64,000 nucleotides of DNA, taken from positions 44,910 to 108,909 of the forward strand of contig JAMFSU010000079.1 of NCBI GenBank assembly GCA_026225475.1. Reading direction: 5' to 3'. Positions 34,833 to 44,068 of the stretch are shown piece after piece. A program made the position numbers and the translations under genes. This DNA is from Duganella sp. (GTDB taxonomy: Bacteria > Pseudomonadota > Gammaproteobacteria > Burkholderiales > Burkholderiaceae_D). Each line of letters begins with the position of its first letter. The stretch's first letter is position 1. A model generated the notes under the pieces. It was given only the letters and a program-made list of their open reading frames with translations, ran no database searches and was not told the DNA's origin.

Positions 34833-36151
34833 ACGGTTTTACGCCGCATCAGCGGCAAGAAGATGGCCCAGATCAGGACCAGATCAAATGCTTCCACCAC
34901 GATCAGCGCCAGAATTGCGCCCCAGGTACCATACAGCGGAATGAAAATGGCGCTGGCCGCCAGCATGATCAACAGGCAGGCTATGCCACTGATCAGCAGC
35001 AGCTTGTATTGGTCATTGCTGGTGAGCCAGGACGAGCCGATCCAGCGCGCCGCATTGATGGCAAAGTAACCGCCCCAGGCTAGCACCATCGGTTCCAGGC
35101 CATGATATTTACTGCCCAGTACATGCGCTTGCAGCCATGGCAGCATCAGCCACAAGACCACTACATAAGCGATCGTGACGATTTCAATAGCGGCCACCGA
35201 CGCCCAGGCCAGGCGATCCAGATGCTTCCAGTCGCGCGCTGCAAACAGGCGGCTGACAATCGGCCGCGCCACCCGCGACCAGGCCAGCACCGACAGTGAA
35301 ATCGGCATCAGCAGCAGGCGTGAGGCATTCAGATCGGCCGATGCTGCCACGCCCAGAATGGCGGCGGCCAGGTAGAGATAACTGTAATTGGTCGCCCAGG
35401 CGACCAATGCGCCGGGCAAGGCCCAGCGGCCACGCTGCATGACGGCGCTGACGGCGGCGCGGTAGTCGAGCCGCTGACTTTGCGCATCAGCCGGGGGCAG
35501 TATGGCGGCATGGTGATCGGTGGTGCGCCACATGCCGATCACATTGGCCAGCCCCAGCACCAGCAAAATGGCCGGTACCGTCAGATAGCCGACTAACAGC
35601 AACACGCCAATGCCGACCACCACGCCGAGTGCGTAGGTGATGTCTGTGAACAGGACGCGGCGCGGGCGTGCTTCGATGAAGCTGATGCTGCGATGGTATT
35701 CGCGCTGGGCATTTGCCAGGATATAGAACGCGAACGCGCCCGCCAGCCAGAGCGGATGGGTATCGATGCCAGTGGTGTTGGCCACGGCACCACTAGCAAC
35801 CCCAAACAGGATCGCCAGCGCCAGACTTAATTGCCACTGGAAGCGCAGCAGCAGCGTGGTTAGGCGGGCGCGCTCGGCCTCGCTCTTGCCGGGCGCGATA
35901 GTCGTCAGCGGACCGGTGATCAAGGCTTCGATGACGGTGGAGGCAAAGATGCCGGCGACATACAGTTGCGAGTAGATGCCGTACGACTCCTTGCTGGCCA
36001 GACGGATCAGGATCAGGCCGAGCGCAAAGTTCAGCCCGCTCAGCAGGGCTTGATCCAATAGCGACGCCAGCGAGTGCGTGAGCAGCTTACGGCTGCTCAC
36101 GCCGGCTACCGGTGCAATGGGTTGCTCAGCCATTTGCGCAGTCGATGCCAT
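34829..36151 (-). CDS. Wzx-type polysaccharide flippase
   Basis: The product (about 440 residues) is an MOP/MATE-like flippase with 12-14 membrane segments, beginning SLASLLDQALLSGLNFALGL, a common first-helix pattern of Wzx proteins. It should move the lipid-linked repeat unit to the periplasmic face. I start it at the ATG at 36151, preceded by AAGGCAAGGGC. The frame is open further upstream but there it lies fully inside the kinase gene. It therefore overlaps the end of the kinase gene by about 46 bases. Confidence 0.87.
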   Translation of the reverse strand: MASTAQMAEQPIAPVAGVSSRKLLTHSLASLLDQALLSGLNFALGLILIRLASKESYGIYSQLYVAGIFASTVIEALITGPLTTIAPGKSEAERARLTTLLLRFQWQLSLALAILFGVASGAVANTTGIDTHPLWLAGAFAFYILANAQREYHRSISFIEARPRRVLFTDITYALGVVVGIGVLLLVGYLTVPAILLVLGLANVIGMWRTTDHHAAILPPADAQSQRLDYRAAVSAVMQRGRWALPGALVAWATNYSYLYLAAAILGVAASADLNASRLLLMPISLSVLAWSRVARPIVSRLFAARDWKHLDRLAWASVAAIEIVTIAYVVVLWLMLPWLQAHVLGSKYHGLEPMVLAWGGYFAINAARWIGSSWLTSNDQYKLLLISGIACLLIMLAASAIFIPLYGTWGAILALIVVEAFDLVLIWAIFLPLMRRKTV

Positions 36152-37056
36152 AGTTTTTTGCCCTTGCCTTCCAACTGATCCAGCGAGTCTGGCTCGGCGA
36201 ATTCGTTGTACACGGTACCGATGATCTGGGCGCCTGCGGTCTTCATTTGCGCTTGGGTCTGACGCAGGTCGTCGAGCTTGGAATGATGCTGGCGCGCCAC
36301 CAGCAGGCACATGCCGACTTGTTGCGAGATGGTTTGGGCATCCGACGAGGTCTGTGCCGCCGGGGTATCGACGATGAATACGTCAATGTCATCGGCCAGT
36401 TGCCGCATCAAATTGCTCAGCGCCGGTTGCAGCAGGATTTCCAGCGGATTGGGCGGGGTCGGTCCGGCATTGAGGATGCGCAGGTGCGGAAATCCCTTGG
36501 CCGCGACGCCGGCGGCAATGGCGGTGCGTCCGGCCAGCATGGTCGACAGGCCGGTCTTGTTTTCCAGGCCGAACAGTTTGTGCTGGGTTGGCCTGCGCAT
36601 GTCGGCATCGATGAGCAGTGTGCGTTTGCCCATCTGTGAAAATGCCAATGCCAGGCTGGCCGCCAGATAGCTCTTGCCTTCGCCTTCCGTGGTGCTGACG
36701 ATGGCCAGCGAAATCTTTTCCTGTTCGCTGAGACGGATCGACAATTCGGCGCGGATCTGGCGGATTGATTCGGCTTCCAGGCCAAATGGCATGAGCGCGA
36801 TGTCGAGCGATTTGTCGACGTATTCAGATGGCTCTAGCGCAGTGGCGTAGTTGAATTGCTCCGACAGCACTGCCTGGACATTTTGCTCGGTCAACAAGCC
36901 CAGTCGTACTGCGGCTTCACCGAAGCGGATACCGTCCGAGCCTTGTAATTCGATCACGCGTGCTACCTGCGCTTCAGTCAGTAAGCCCGCCTCGATGAAG
37001 CGGGAGCCCATCTTGTCGGCCATGCCTTGGCCGGGAGTTTGGAAATCAGTTGCCAT
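36106..37056 (-). CDS. EpsG/CpsD-like tyrosine-kinase-family ATPase
   Basis: The 316-residue protein has a Walker A variant STTEGEGKSYLAA near residue 120, Walker A' TLLIDADMRRPTQ and Walker B DVFIVDTPA, the pattern of bacterial tyrosine kinases that partner Wzz proteins. About 100 residues come first and resemble the MshEN/type II ATPase N-terminal repeat (FIEAGLLTEAQVARVIELQ, then a second LGLLTEQNVQAVLSEQF). The C-terminus (KKLWHRLRKWLSNPLHR) is basic and has no tyrosine cluster, so autophosphorylation of the usual kind is doubtful. It follows the Wzz-like gene by 10 bases. Confidence 0.88.
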   Translation of the reverse strand: MATDFQTPGQGMADKMGSRFIEAGLLTEAQVARVIELQGSDGIRFGEAAVRLGLLTEQNVQAVLSEQFNYATALEPSEYVDKSLDIALMPFGLEAESIRQIRAELSIRLSEQEKISLAIVSTTEGEGKSYLAASLALAFSQMGKRTLLIDADMRRPTQHKLFGLENKTGLSTMLAGRTAIAAGVAAKGFPHLRILNAGPTPPNPLEILLQPALSNLMRQLADDIDVFIVDTPAAQTSSDAQTISQQVGMCLLVARQHHSKLDDLRQTQAQMKTAGAQIIGTVYNEFAEPDSLDQLEGKGKKLWHRLRKWLSNPLHR

Positions 37057-37066
37057 GGTCTTCGTC

Positions 37067-38467
37067 TTAGCGGATGCCGATGTGGCCGATGAGCGGTAAA
37101 TGCAGGCCGCGCACCAGATCGTCTTCGCAGCGCACGCGGCGCTGACCCAGTTCGTACAGCAGTGCCAGGCATAAGCCGAGTACCAGCCCGATGATGATGC
37201 TGGCCGCGACGTTTTGCGTCAGCAAGGGCTTGGAGTGCGAGCTCGGTGCTTCGGCCACGCGCAAAACGGTCAGGTCGAAGGTATTGATATTACTGGCCAT
37301 CAGGATTTCATCGTACTTGGCCAGGGCGGTGTTGTAGACCCGTTCGACACTATCGAGCTGGCGCTGATAGGAGGTGATGGTGTCGCGGTGCTTCTTCTCT
37401 TCCAGTAACCTGTCGCGTTGGCTGTCGACTTCCTTTTGCAAGGTCTGTTCCTGAATTGCCAATCGCCGCGCATCGAGCTGCTGCGAGTCGAGTGCGCTGC
37501 GCGCTTCGCGGTTCAGGCGGGCGTTGAGATCATCGCGTTCGGCAATCAGGGCCAGCGTCTTCGGATGGCGTGGGCCGAGCACTTCCTGCACATCGGTCAG
37601 ACGGCGGACAACATCGCTGAGCTTGGATTTGAGATCGTTGACATTGGGCCGTTGCGCCACTTCGGGCAATTCGTCACTGCGTACGCCGCTACGCAACAGG
37701 CCGTCGGTGGCACTCTTGCGTGCTTGTGCTTCCTGCTGCTGGTTGCGCACTGCCATCAGCGAGGTCATCAGATCGCCCAACTGGCGCGATTGCAAGTCAT
37801 TGCGTTCGCTGGAGTCGAGGATGCCGACCTGTTGCTGATACTGCGTCATTTTTTGCTGGATCGAATCGGCTTCCTTGCGCAACTGTTCCAATTGCGCATT
37901 GTATTGCTCTCGGCGCGAACGGGCTGAGGCCGAGGAAATCTGCTGATTCAGTTCAACATAGGCGCGCACCACGGCATTGGCCAGGTCGCGTGCCATTTCA
38001 GGAGTATCGGCAGCGTAGTCGACTTCGATGACGCGGCTGGAGCGGCGCGTAATGACCATGGTGCGATCATTGATGCGCTTGATCATCTGCGAATGGGCGC
38101 GCGATTCGCCATTGCGTTCGACTGTGGCGCGGTATTCGGCGGTACGTTCCAGATCGAGTGCGTCGATCACTTTCTCGGCCACCGCCTGGCTCTTGATCAT
38201 GTCGAGCTGGGTTTGCATGTAGCTTTCGTCGAGCATCGGCGAAAACAGGCGGCCATTGATCGGGTCGTTACCCTTGTAATCGAGGAAGACGTCGGACGAT
38301 GCCGTATAGGTCTTGGGCAGCAGCAGGGTAATCACCACTGTCACGGCGATGGTGGTGAGCAAGGTTTTGAAGATCGTGCCACGCCGCGCCGTAATCATCG
38401 ACGCCAGTTGTTTGGACGACAGGCCGGTTTCAGGCACTTGCAGATTTGTGTTTTGACCTTGTGGCAT
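37067..38467 (-). CDS. Chain-length determinant (Wzz/EpsF-like)
   Basis: The 466-residue inner-membrane protein has a first membrane helix (FKTLLTTIAVTVVITLLLP, about 33-52), a second near the C-terminus (NVAASIIIGLVLGLCLALLY, about 425-445) and a long periplasmic coiled-coil between them (about 180-400). The Wzz motif around the first helix (PKTYTASSDVFLDYKGNDPI) is present. It sets polymer length and recruits the cytoplasmic ATPase encoded next. No kinase domain is fused. It abuts the export gene with a one-base overlap at 38467. Confidence 0.92.
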   Translation of the reverse strand: MPQGQNTNLQVPETGLSSKQLASMITARRGTIFKTLLTTIAVTVVITLLLPKTYTASSDVFLDYKGNDPINGRLFSPMLDESYMQTQLDMIKSQAVAEKVIDALDLERTAEYRATVERNGESRAHSQMIKRINDRTMVITRRSSRVIEVDYAADTPEMARDLANAVVRAYVELNQQISSASARSRREQYNAQLEQLRKEADSIQQKMTQYQQQVGILDSSERNDLQSRQLGDLMTSLMAVRNQQQEAQARKSATDGLLRSGVRSDELPEVAQRPNVNDLKSKLSDVVRRLTDVQEVLGPRHPKTLALIAERDDLNARLNREARSALDSQQLDARRLAIQEQTLQKEVDSQRDRLLEEKKHRDTITSYQRQLDSVERVYNTALAKYDEILMASNINTFDLTVLRVAEAPSSHSKPLLTQNVAASIIIGLVLGLCLALLYELGQRRVRCEDDLVRGLHLPLIGHIGIR

Positions 38468-39363
38468 CAGAAGAGACTTTCATTGACATAGACAACATCA
38501 CCCGGTTGTACCGGATCGGTCAGTTTCGCCTTCATTTCCTGCACACTGTGGTCCGGGGTTTCCCGGTTGATATAAATGCGTCGCTGCGAGGCGCGCTGGG
38601 TCATGCCGCCGCCGAGAGAAATGGCGCGCATGACATTCATGTCCTGTTCCATCGGGTACCCGCCCGGACGATTGACTTCGCCATGGATGTAGAACAGCTT
38701 CTTCTTGTTGACATAGACCACGTCACCATTGGTCAGCTCGACATCAAGTGGGCCGCGCTCGGTGGTGCTGGTTTCTCCCAGTTGAATCGGAATGCGTGTA
38801 TCGCTTTCGGTAGTGCCGGGATTGCTCTTGCGACGCAATAGCGTGACCGTCTGATCGGCTTGTACGGTCAGGCCGCCTGCGGTGGCCAGCAGTTCCAGCA
38901 CACTCAGGTGGCCGGGAATCGGATAGCGGCCGGGACGGCTGACTTCGCCTAGTACCGATACCATCTGACTGCGCAACTGCACCACTTCGACCGACACTTC
39001 GGGTTTGAGCAGGTATTGACCCTGGCGCAGCGCATCGGCGACGCGGGCGCTAATTTCGCTGGTGGTCATGCCATTGACATCGAGCGCGCCGATCAGCGGC
39101 AGCGTCAACATGCCTTTGTCATTGACGCCGACTTCGGCTGACAGGTCGGGTTGACCAAACACGGTCACGCGCACCAGATCGCCACTGCCAACACGGCTAT
39201 TGGTCACAGTCGAGGAGGGTAGCGCCAGCGTCGAGAGCGTACCCGGTGGTGCCGACATGACTTCGCCAGTCTTGGACGGGTCACTCGGAGTCTGCGCCAG
39301 ACTCAGGCTGGAGGCGCTGGCGAGGAGGGTTGCAGTAATGAACAACAGAATGAATCGGCGCAA
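38467..39363 (-). CDS. Polysaccharide export protein (Wza/EpsE-like)
   Basis: The 298-residue protein has a signal peptide (FILLFITATLLASASSLSLAQ) but no lipobox cysteine, unlike Wza. The polysaccharide-export domain (about 55-140; RVGSGDLVRVTVFGQPDLSA, LTLPLIGALDVNGMT) is followed by two SLBB-type domains (VSVLGEVSRPGRYPIPG, IHGEVNRPGGYPM). It should form the outer-membrane or periplasmic channel for the polymer. The start is a TTG at 39363 with GGGAG before it. It heads the leftward ten-gene operon. Confidence 0.9.
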   Translation of the reverse strand: MRRFILLFITATLLASASSLSLAQTPSDPSKTGEVMSAPPGTLSTLALPSSTVTNSRVGSGDLVRVTVFGQPDLSAEVGVNDKGMLTLPLIGALDVNGMTTSEISARVADALRQGQYLLKPEVSVEVVQLRSQMVSVLGEVSRPGRYPIPGHLSVLELLATAGGLTVQADQTVTLLRRKSNPGTTESDTRIPIQLGETSTTERGPLDVELTNGDVVYVNKKKLFYIHGEVNRPGGYPMEQDMNVMRAISLGGGMTQRASQRRIYINRETPDHSVQEMKAKLTDPVQPGDVVYVNESLF

Positions 39364-39844
39364 ACTAAACTCCCTGGACTAATAACAAAACGCTTGCGTG
39401 TTGGGGGAAGGTCGATATTTAAAAAACAATATTTGTTGATTTGACAACTTATGTCATGCATCTTAAGCGAATCAGACAGTATTCTCAAAAATATTCTGGT
39501 AAAACATGCTTTTTTTACAATTAAATTCAAGCAGTCTTAAACATTTCATTTGGGAAAATGTAACAAATTCTAACTTTTAATCGACTATTGATTGATTAAA
39601 TGTGCGGTTTTTAGTTCGTAAAAATTCTTTAAGTTTGCGCATAAATAACTAGTCTTTGCCCAGTTAAGCACATAAATTGCGCGATATCAATTCGCTGTTG
39701 CAGGCGAGGAACGGCGCCGGTGCTGGTACCAAGGTGCCTGCGTTGGTTTTTTTTGTCGATTGCAAAAAATGCACGCAAAAACAGTTTGTGCGATTTCGTC
39801 TATGCTTGGCGCATTCTTATTTGCCCGGTTATCCGCTATTTGTC
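39364..39844. other. AT-rich promoter region of the exopolysaccharide operon
   Basis: This 480-base gap separates the leftward export gene from the rightward monooxygenase. It is much richer in A/T than its neighbours (for example 39410-39640) and contains an inverted repeat TTTAATC / GATTAAA at about 39577-39600. I see no gene. The richness in A/T suits a nucleoid-protein-silenced promoter, but no box can be assigned with confidence. Confidence 0.4.
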
Positions 39845-40894
39845 ATGACAGATTCAAGCCCGTCTTCCGCCGTCCCGGTATCTCCGGTTTCCTTCCAGAT
39901 TAGCGTACTGGACCAAGCGCCGGTGTCCGAAGGCAGCAGCAGTGCGCAGGCGCTTAACAACGCGCTGGAACTGGCCGTGCTGGCGGACCGCTTGGGCTAT
40001 TACCGTTATTGGGTGGCCGAGCATCATGGCACCTCGTCACTGGCTTGCGCCAGTCCGGAAGTCTTGATGGGGCCAATTGCGGCCGCCACCAGGCGCTTGC
40101 GTGTCGGTAGTGGTGGCGTGATGTTGCCGCACTATAGTCCGCTCAAGGTGGCTGAGTCATTCAGCATGCTCAGTGGCTTGTATCCGGGGCGCATCGATCT
40201 GGGTCTGGGCCGTGCCCCCGGTAGCGATGGCTTGACTGCATCGGCACTGCAACGCGATCGCAGCCGGCGTCCGGTCGATGACTTCCCGGAGCAGCTCAAT
40301 GAATTACTGGCCTACTTGTGGGATGAAATGCCGGACGATCATCCGTTTGCGCGCTTATCGGCCTTGCCCGGGAGTCCCGAACTGGTACAGCCATGGATGC
40401 TGGGCTCCTCGGCGCAAAGCGGTATCTGGGCAGCGGAGATGGGTTTGCCTTATATGTTTGCCGATTTCATCCATGCCGCTGGTGAGCCGGTGGCGCAGCG
40501 TTATCGGCGCGATTTCCAGCCGTCGTCGCGTTGCCCGCAAGCGCGTCAAGGCGTGGCATTGCAAGTCATCTGCGCCGACACCGATGAACAGGCACGGCTA
40601 CTGGCGACCAGTTATGGCATGCGGCTGATCCATATGCATAGCGGCAGGCGGCTCGATCATATTCCGTCAGTGGCGACGGCTTTGCAGTTCTTTGCTGAGC
40701 ATGACTTGCCATCCTCGACCTTGCCGTCCGGGCGGCGCGCGGTGATTGGTTCACCGGCGCGCGTGCGTGAGCAGATTGAATCGTTGGCGGCAGCGTATGG
40801 TGCCGATGAAGTGATGATTGTGAGCATCATCCACGAACATACGGCGCGTTTGCGCTCTTATGAGCTGATTGCGCGGGAATTTAGCCTGGTTTGA
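39845..40894 (+). CDS. Luciferase-like FMN-dependent monooxygenase
   Basis: The 349-residue protein belongs to the flavin-dependent luciferase-like superfamily. It shows FQISVLDQAPVSEGSSSAQA, YRYWVAEHHGTSSLACASPE, VGSGGVMLPHYSPLKVAESF and GRIDLGLGRAPG, matching the YhbW/MsnO8-like LLM class oxidoreductases. It would use FMNH2 and oxygen. Substrate unknown. I begin it at ATG 39845, where the conserved sequence starts; an upstream extension would be non-conserved and low-complexity. It is a single gene. Confidence 0.9.
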   Translation: MTDSSPSSAVPVSPVSFQISVLDQAPVSEGSSSAQALNNALELAVLADRLGYYRYWVAEHHGTSSLACASPEVLMGPIAAATRRLRVGSGGVMLPHYSPLKVAESFSMLSGLYPGRIDLGLGRAPGSDGLTASALQRDRSRRPVDDFPEQLNELLAYLWDEMPDDHPFARLSALPGSPELVQPWMLGSSAQSGIWAAEMGLPYMFADFIHAAGEPVAQRYRRDFQPSSRCPQARQGVALQVICADTDEQARLLATSYGMRLIHMHSGRRLDHIPSVATALQFFAEHDLPSSTLPSGRRAVIGSPARVREQIESLAAAYGADEVMIVSIIHEHTARLRSYELIAREFSLV

Positions 40895-40985
40895 GGCGGA
40901 TGTTGGTAGTGCAGCAAAAAGCATCCACTTTTATCAGGCGCGATAAATCCTTTTAAATCAAAAGGATAGCGATAACTCATCAAGC

Positions 40986-41023
40986 TTATCCACAAAGTTA
41001 CCCCCAGTTTCTGTGGGTAACTT
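40986..41023. promoter_or_regulatory. Inverted TTATCCACA-like pair / hairpin, copy 1
   Basis: TTATCCACA (40986-40994, a perfect match to the DnaA-box consensus) faces TGTGGGTAA (41012-41020). The inner arms AAGTTACCC / GGGTAACTT also form a nine-pair stem (40995-41003 with 41015-41023). It lies between two convergent genes. A similar arrangement occurs at 46639-46673. Confidence 0.45.
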
Positions 41024-41041
41024 GTCTAGCTTATTGGCCAA

Positions 41042-42193
41042 CTACGGTTGCGTCCTTGCGCTCAGCCATAGGCGGGTCATTTGCTCGGCGCTATCTTGTA
41101 GCAGACCCGCAGCATTGGCGATGGCATCCTGCAAAGCCAGCGGCCCGAACACGATTGAAAAACAACCCGAAAAGCTGCCCTGCAATGGTCCCAGCGCTGC
41201 GCGGTCAATGCCGCCGGACAGCAAGGAAGTCGATACGCCTGCCTGACGTGCACGCAAGGCGGCGATAAAGGGCGCTTTGCCGTGCAGTGTTTGGGCGTCG
41301 CTGCGGCCTTCGCCGGTGATCATCCAGTCGGCATCGGCGAGTGCGGCATCGAGGCCGATATAGTCGGCCACCGTTTGCGCGCCGGACTGGAATTCGGCGC
41401 CCAGCATCAGCAAGGCATAACCGAGGCCACCGGCGGCGCCCGCGCCTGGCGCAGTGGCGGCGCTGCGTCCGGCAGCTTGTTCCAGTAGCGCAGCGAAATG
41501 GCCGAGCAGGCCATCGAGCACGTTAATCTGCTCAGCTGGGACACCTTTTTGTGGGCCGAACACCGCGGTGGCACCGTGTTCGCCACAGAGTGGATTGTCG
41601 ACGTCGGACATGGCGACAATCTGGATGTCGTGCAGGCGTGCATCAAGATTACTCAGATCGACCCGTGCCAGCTTTGCCAGTTGCGCTGGCATCGGCTCCA
41701 GCAGATTGTTGTTGGCATCGTACAGGCGCATGCCGAGCGCGCTCAACATGCCGATGCCACCATCGTTGGTGCTGCTGCCGCCAAGGCCGATCAGGAAACG
41801 GTGCGCGCCTTGTGCCAGCAGCGCCAGCAAGGCTTCGCCGACGCCATAGGTGGAGCGCTGCTGGACGGCGACGCTGGTGCCTTCGGTATCGGTGAGGCCG
41901 ACAATTTCGGCCGATTCGATGACGGCACTGCCATCGCTGAGGATGCCGGTCGCGGCGCTGCGTAAATGGCCGGCGGCACCGCGCACTTGCAGCAAGCGGC
42001 GCTCGCCGCCGGCGTGCAGCAAGGCGTCGAGCGTACCTTCACCACCGTCGGCAATCGGGCACAAGCGCACTTGCGCGTGCGGTGCGGCGGCCAGTACGCC
42101 GGCGCCGATGGCGGCTGCCACTTGTTGCGCGCTGAGTGAACCTTTGAAGGAATCGGGGGCGATGACAATGACGGGGGCGGCGGCAGTATTCAT
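41042..42193 (-). CDS. Glycerate 2-kinase (GarK/GlxK family)
   Basis: The 383-residue protein shows the glycerate kinase type I/II family motifs: VIAPDSFKGSLSAQQVAAAI at the N-terminus, CPIADGGEGTLDAL, RFLIGLGGSSTNDGGIGML, NPLCGEHGATAVFGPQKG, GAAGGLGYALL and WMITGEGRSDAQTLHGKAP. It phosphorylates D-glycerate to 2-phosphoglycerate, the last step of glyoxylate/tartronate-semialdehyde pathways. It stands apart from the glyoxylate operon at 6-12 kb but is metabolically linked. It is a single gene read leftward. Confidence 0.93.
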   Translation of the reverse strand: MNTAAAPVIVIAPDSFKGSLSAQQVAAAIGAGVLAAAPHAQVRLCPIADGGEGTLDALLHAGGERRLLQVRGAAGHLRSAATGILSDGSAVIESAEIVGLTDTEGTSVAVQQRSTYGVGEALLALLAQGAHRFLIGLGGSSTNDGGIGMLSALGMRLYDANNNLLEPMPAQLAKLARVDLSNLDARLHDIQIVAMSDVDNPLCGEHGATAVFGPQKGVPAEQINVLDGLLGHFAALLEQAAGRSAATAPGAGAAGGLGYALLMLGAEFQSGAQTVADYIGLDAALADADWMITGEGRSDAQTLHGKAPFIAALRARQAGVSTSLLSGGIDRAALGPLQGSFSGCFSIVFGPLALQDAIANAAGLLQDSAEQMTRLWLSARTQP

Positions 42194-42447
42194 GGAGGTA
42201 ATTTTTGGGTCAGGGGCGAGGGCAGGGCGGCTGGATGCGCGCTAATTGCGGCAGCAGGCGCTGGCCGCCGGTCTCATTTCGGTTCTGTTTTGGTGGCGTT
42301 ATGGAGGCTGATTATATAGGCATCAAGAGGGCCGCAATCTTGCTTCCTGACAAAGTACCTGTCGAAGGTAACAAATGGTAATCCTGCTGGCCCGGTGGCG
42401 AGTGCCAGCGCATCATCCTGCAGATGTATGTCCGGTAGGAGAGCGCC

Positions 42448-42636
42448 ATGAACATTGTGCGACGAGTATTGTGGATACTGCCAGCACTGCTGTTGAGCGG
42501 TTGCGTGGTGGCTCCCTATGCTCCTTATCCGTATGCATACCAGGGTCCGGTCGTGTATGGCCCGCCAGCGCCTTACTATGTGGTGCCGTCAGCCGGCTTT
42601 TATTACGGTTACGGCGGCGGTTGGCGGCATCGGTGA
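42448..42636 (+). CDS. Small Tyr/Pro-rich lipoprotein
   Basis: The 62-residue product begins MNIVRRVLWILPALLLSGCV, a lipoprotein signal with the lipobox LLSGC. The mature part is rich in Tyr, Pro and Gly (APYAPYPYAYQGPVVYGPP). AGGAGAGCGCC is a strong ribosome site. Such short YxP-rich lipoproteins are common in betaproteobacterial envelopes with no known function. No partner gene is adjacent. Confidence 0.78.
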   Translation: MNIVRRVLWILPALLLSGCVVAPYAPYPYAYQGPVVYGPPAPYYVVPSAGFYYGYGGGWRHR

Positions 42637-42816
42637 TGTCCATGTTGAAGTCAATTTGCTCAACTGCATTGCCACCGGGATATTTTTTGTCGTGCCGAAT
42701 TTGCGTTCTTGACTGCAACCCAGTAGGATTGCGGCTCATTGATCCAGGCTTGGAGTGCGCCGCATCAGGTATGATGGGCGTTAAAAATTGGATGCTATCC
42801 GTTGTTGTCGCATGGT

Positions 42817-43629
42817 ATGACGATTTTTACGACATTTCCCCCTATCAAACTCCGCACTCGCAAACGCACCCGGACCATCGTCGGCATCATTTTGTCGGTG
42901 TTGATCCATGTGATGCTGTTCATCGCGTTGCGTAACGGTCTGAAAAACATCACGCCGCCGCCGCGTGAGGAGCACCCACCGCTGCAAGTGAGCTTTGTAC
43001 AAAGCCCGATACCGCCGGCCCGAAAGCCAGCGCAGGCCAAAGCCAAACCAGTCAAGAAACCAACACCGGCACCGCGTCAGCAGGTCGCCCGAGCCAGGCC
43101 AAGTCCACGCCCGGTAAGACCAAGCCCAAGTCTGCCACCATCGCCAACGGCAATTACCCAGGCGCCGCCTGAAATGGATATGTCGACCATGCTCAACGCT
43201 GCGCGTGCACGTCGGCAGGAGTCGGAGCAATCGGCTGCTACCGAGAATGCGGCAGCGCGTGCGGCGGAAGCCGGGCCATCGTCCAACGATATCGCGCGCG
43301 CCAATATTGCCTTCCAGGAACGCCGCGCCAGTGGCGGTACCAATGGCATGTTCGAAGTCGTCAGCAAGGGCCCGCGCGTGGCGCAGTACATCTTCCGCGG
43401 CTGGACTACCGATTCGCGCCGTAGCCGTAGCCAGACCATCACGGTCGATGCCGGCCTCAACGGCGACGTCGAAAAGGCCATCATCGACAGCATGATTGCC
43501 CTGATCCGCCAGTATTATCAGGGCGATTTCAACTGGGATTCGCACCGGCTTGGCCGGGTTGTCACTTTGTCGGCGCGGCCAGCTGATACCGCAGGCTTGC
43601 AGGCATTTCTGCTGCGGGAATTCTTTTAG
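42817..43629 (+). CDS. TonB-like single-pass, proline-rich protein
   Basis: The product (about 270 residues) has a basic N-terminus, one membrane helix (IVGIILSVLIHVMLFIAL, about 25-43), then a Pro/Lys/Arg-rich spacer (about 50-120) and a C-terminal alpha/beta region (about 165-270; YIFRGWTTDSRRSRSQTITV ... MIALIRQYYQGDFNWDSHRL). The layout is that of TonB-type energy transducers, but the C-terminal domain is not clearly TonB and no ExbB/ExbD genes adjoin. I therefore give only the architecture. The start at 42817 is chosen over a TTG at 42802; neither has a good ribosome site. Confidence 0.72.
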   Translation: MTIFTTFPPIKLRTRKRTRTIVGIILSVLIHVMLFIALRNGLKNITPPPREEHPPLQVSFVQSPIPPARKPAQAKAKPVKKPTPAPRQQVARARPSPRPVRPSPSLPPSPTAITQAPPEMDMSTMLNAARARRQESEQSAATENAAARAAEAGPSSNDIARANIAFQERRASGGTNGMFEVVSKGPRVAQYIFRGWTTDSRRSRSQTITVDAGLNGDVEKAIIDSMIALIRQYYQGDFNWDSHRLGRVVTLSARPADTAGLQAFLLREFF

Positions 43630-43716
43630 CGTCGCGGACGGTTTTTCCGTCCTGCACCTGGCCCTGGCCCACATACCGATTTGTGCTAACATGGTTTTCA
43701 TTGCTGTGAGGAAATC

Positions 43717-43977
43717 ATGAAAAATGTTGAGCTAACGGGTGAAGAGCTGCGCTGGATGTATAGCGTGTTCAAGGGCGACTTCCGTATCATTCCCCGCAGG
43801 GTCGTGCAGAGTGTGGTCAACAAGGGCCTGGGCATTCCCAATCTGGGCGGTGCCTTCAACCTTACCGCCGCTGGCCGCAACGTGTTCCGGCGTGCGCAGC
43901 AGGAGGTGGCCGCCAATGACGAAATGCACATCATCAAATCACGTTATCGCCATCGCTCCAACTGGCGTCTCGGTTGA
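43717..43977 (+). CDS. Conserved hypothetical protein, 86 aa
   Basis: The product begins MKNVELTGEELRWMYSVFKG and is basic at the C-terminus (IIKSRYRHRSNWRLG). GTGAGGAAATC before the ATG is a good ribosome site. No membrane segment or known motif is visible. I do not recognise it; the compact alpha-helical look would suit a small nucleic-acid- or protein-binding factor, but this is a guess. It stands alone before a small-RNA candidate. Confidence 0.7.
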   Translation: MKNVELTGEELRWMYSVFKGDFRIIPRRVVQSVVNKGLGIPNLGGAFNLTAAGRNVFRRAQQEVAANDEMHIIKSRYRHRSNWRLG

Positions 43978-44068
43978 TGCTGCTGGCCCGGCCTGCGCGC
44001 TTATAGCGGCAGGCTATAAGTGCATGACAACTTGATCGTTTTTGAATCAGTGAGTACGCGCTACAGTG

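Noticed and set aside
40980..41030. Replication origin from the TTATCCACA box
   Set aside because: There is only one consensus box with its inverted partner, no AT-rich unwinding element and no dnaA, dnaN or gidA gene near.
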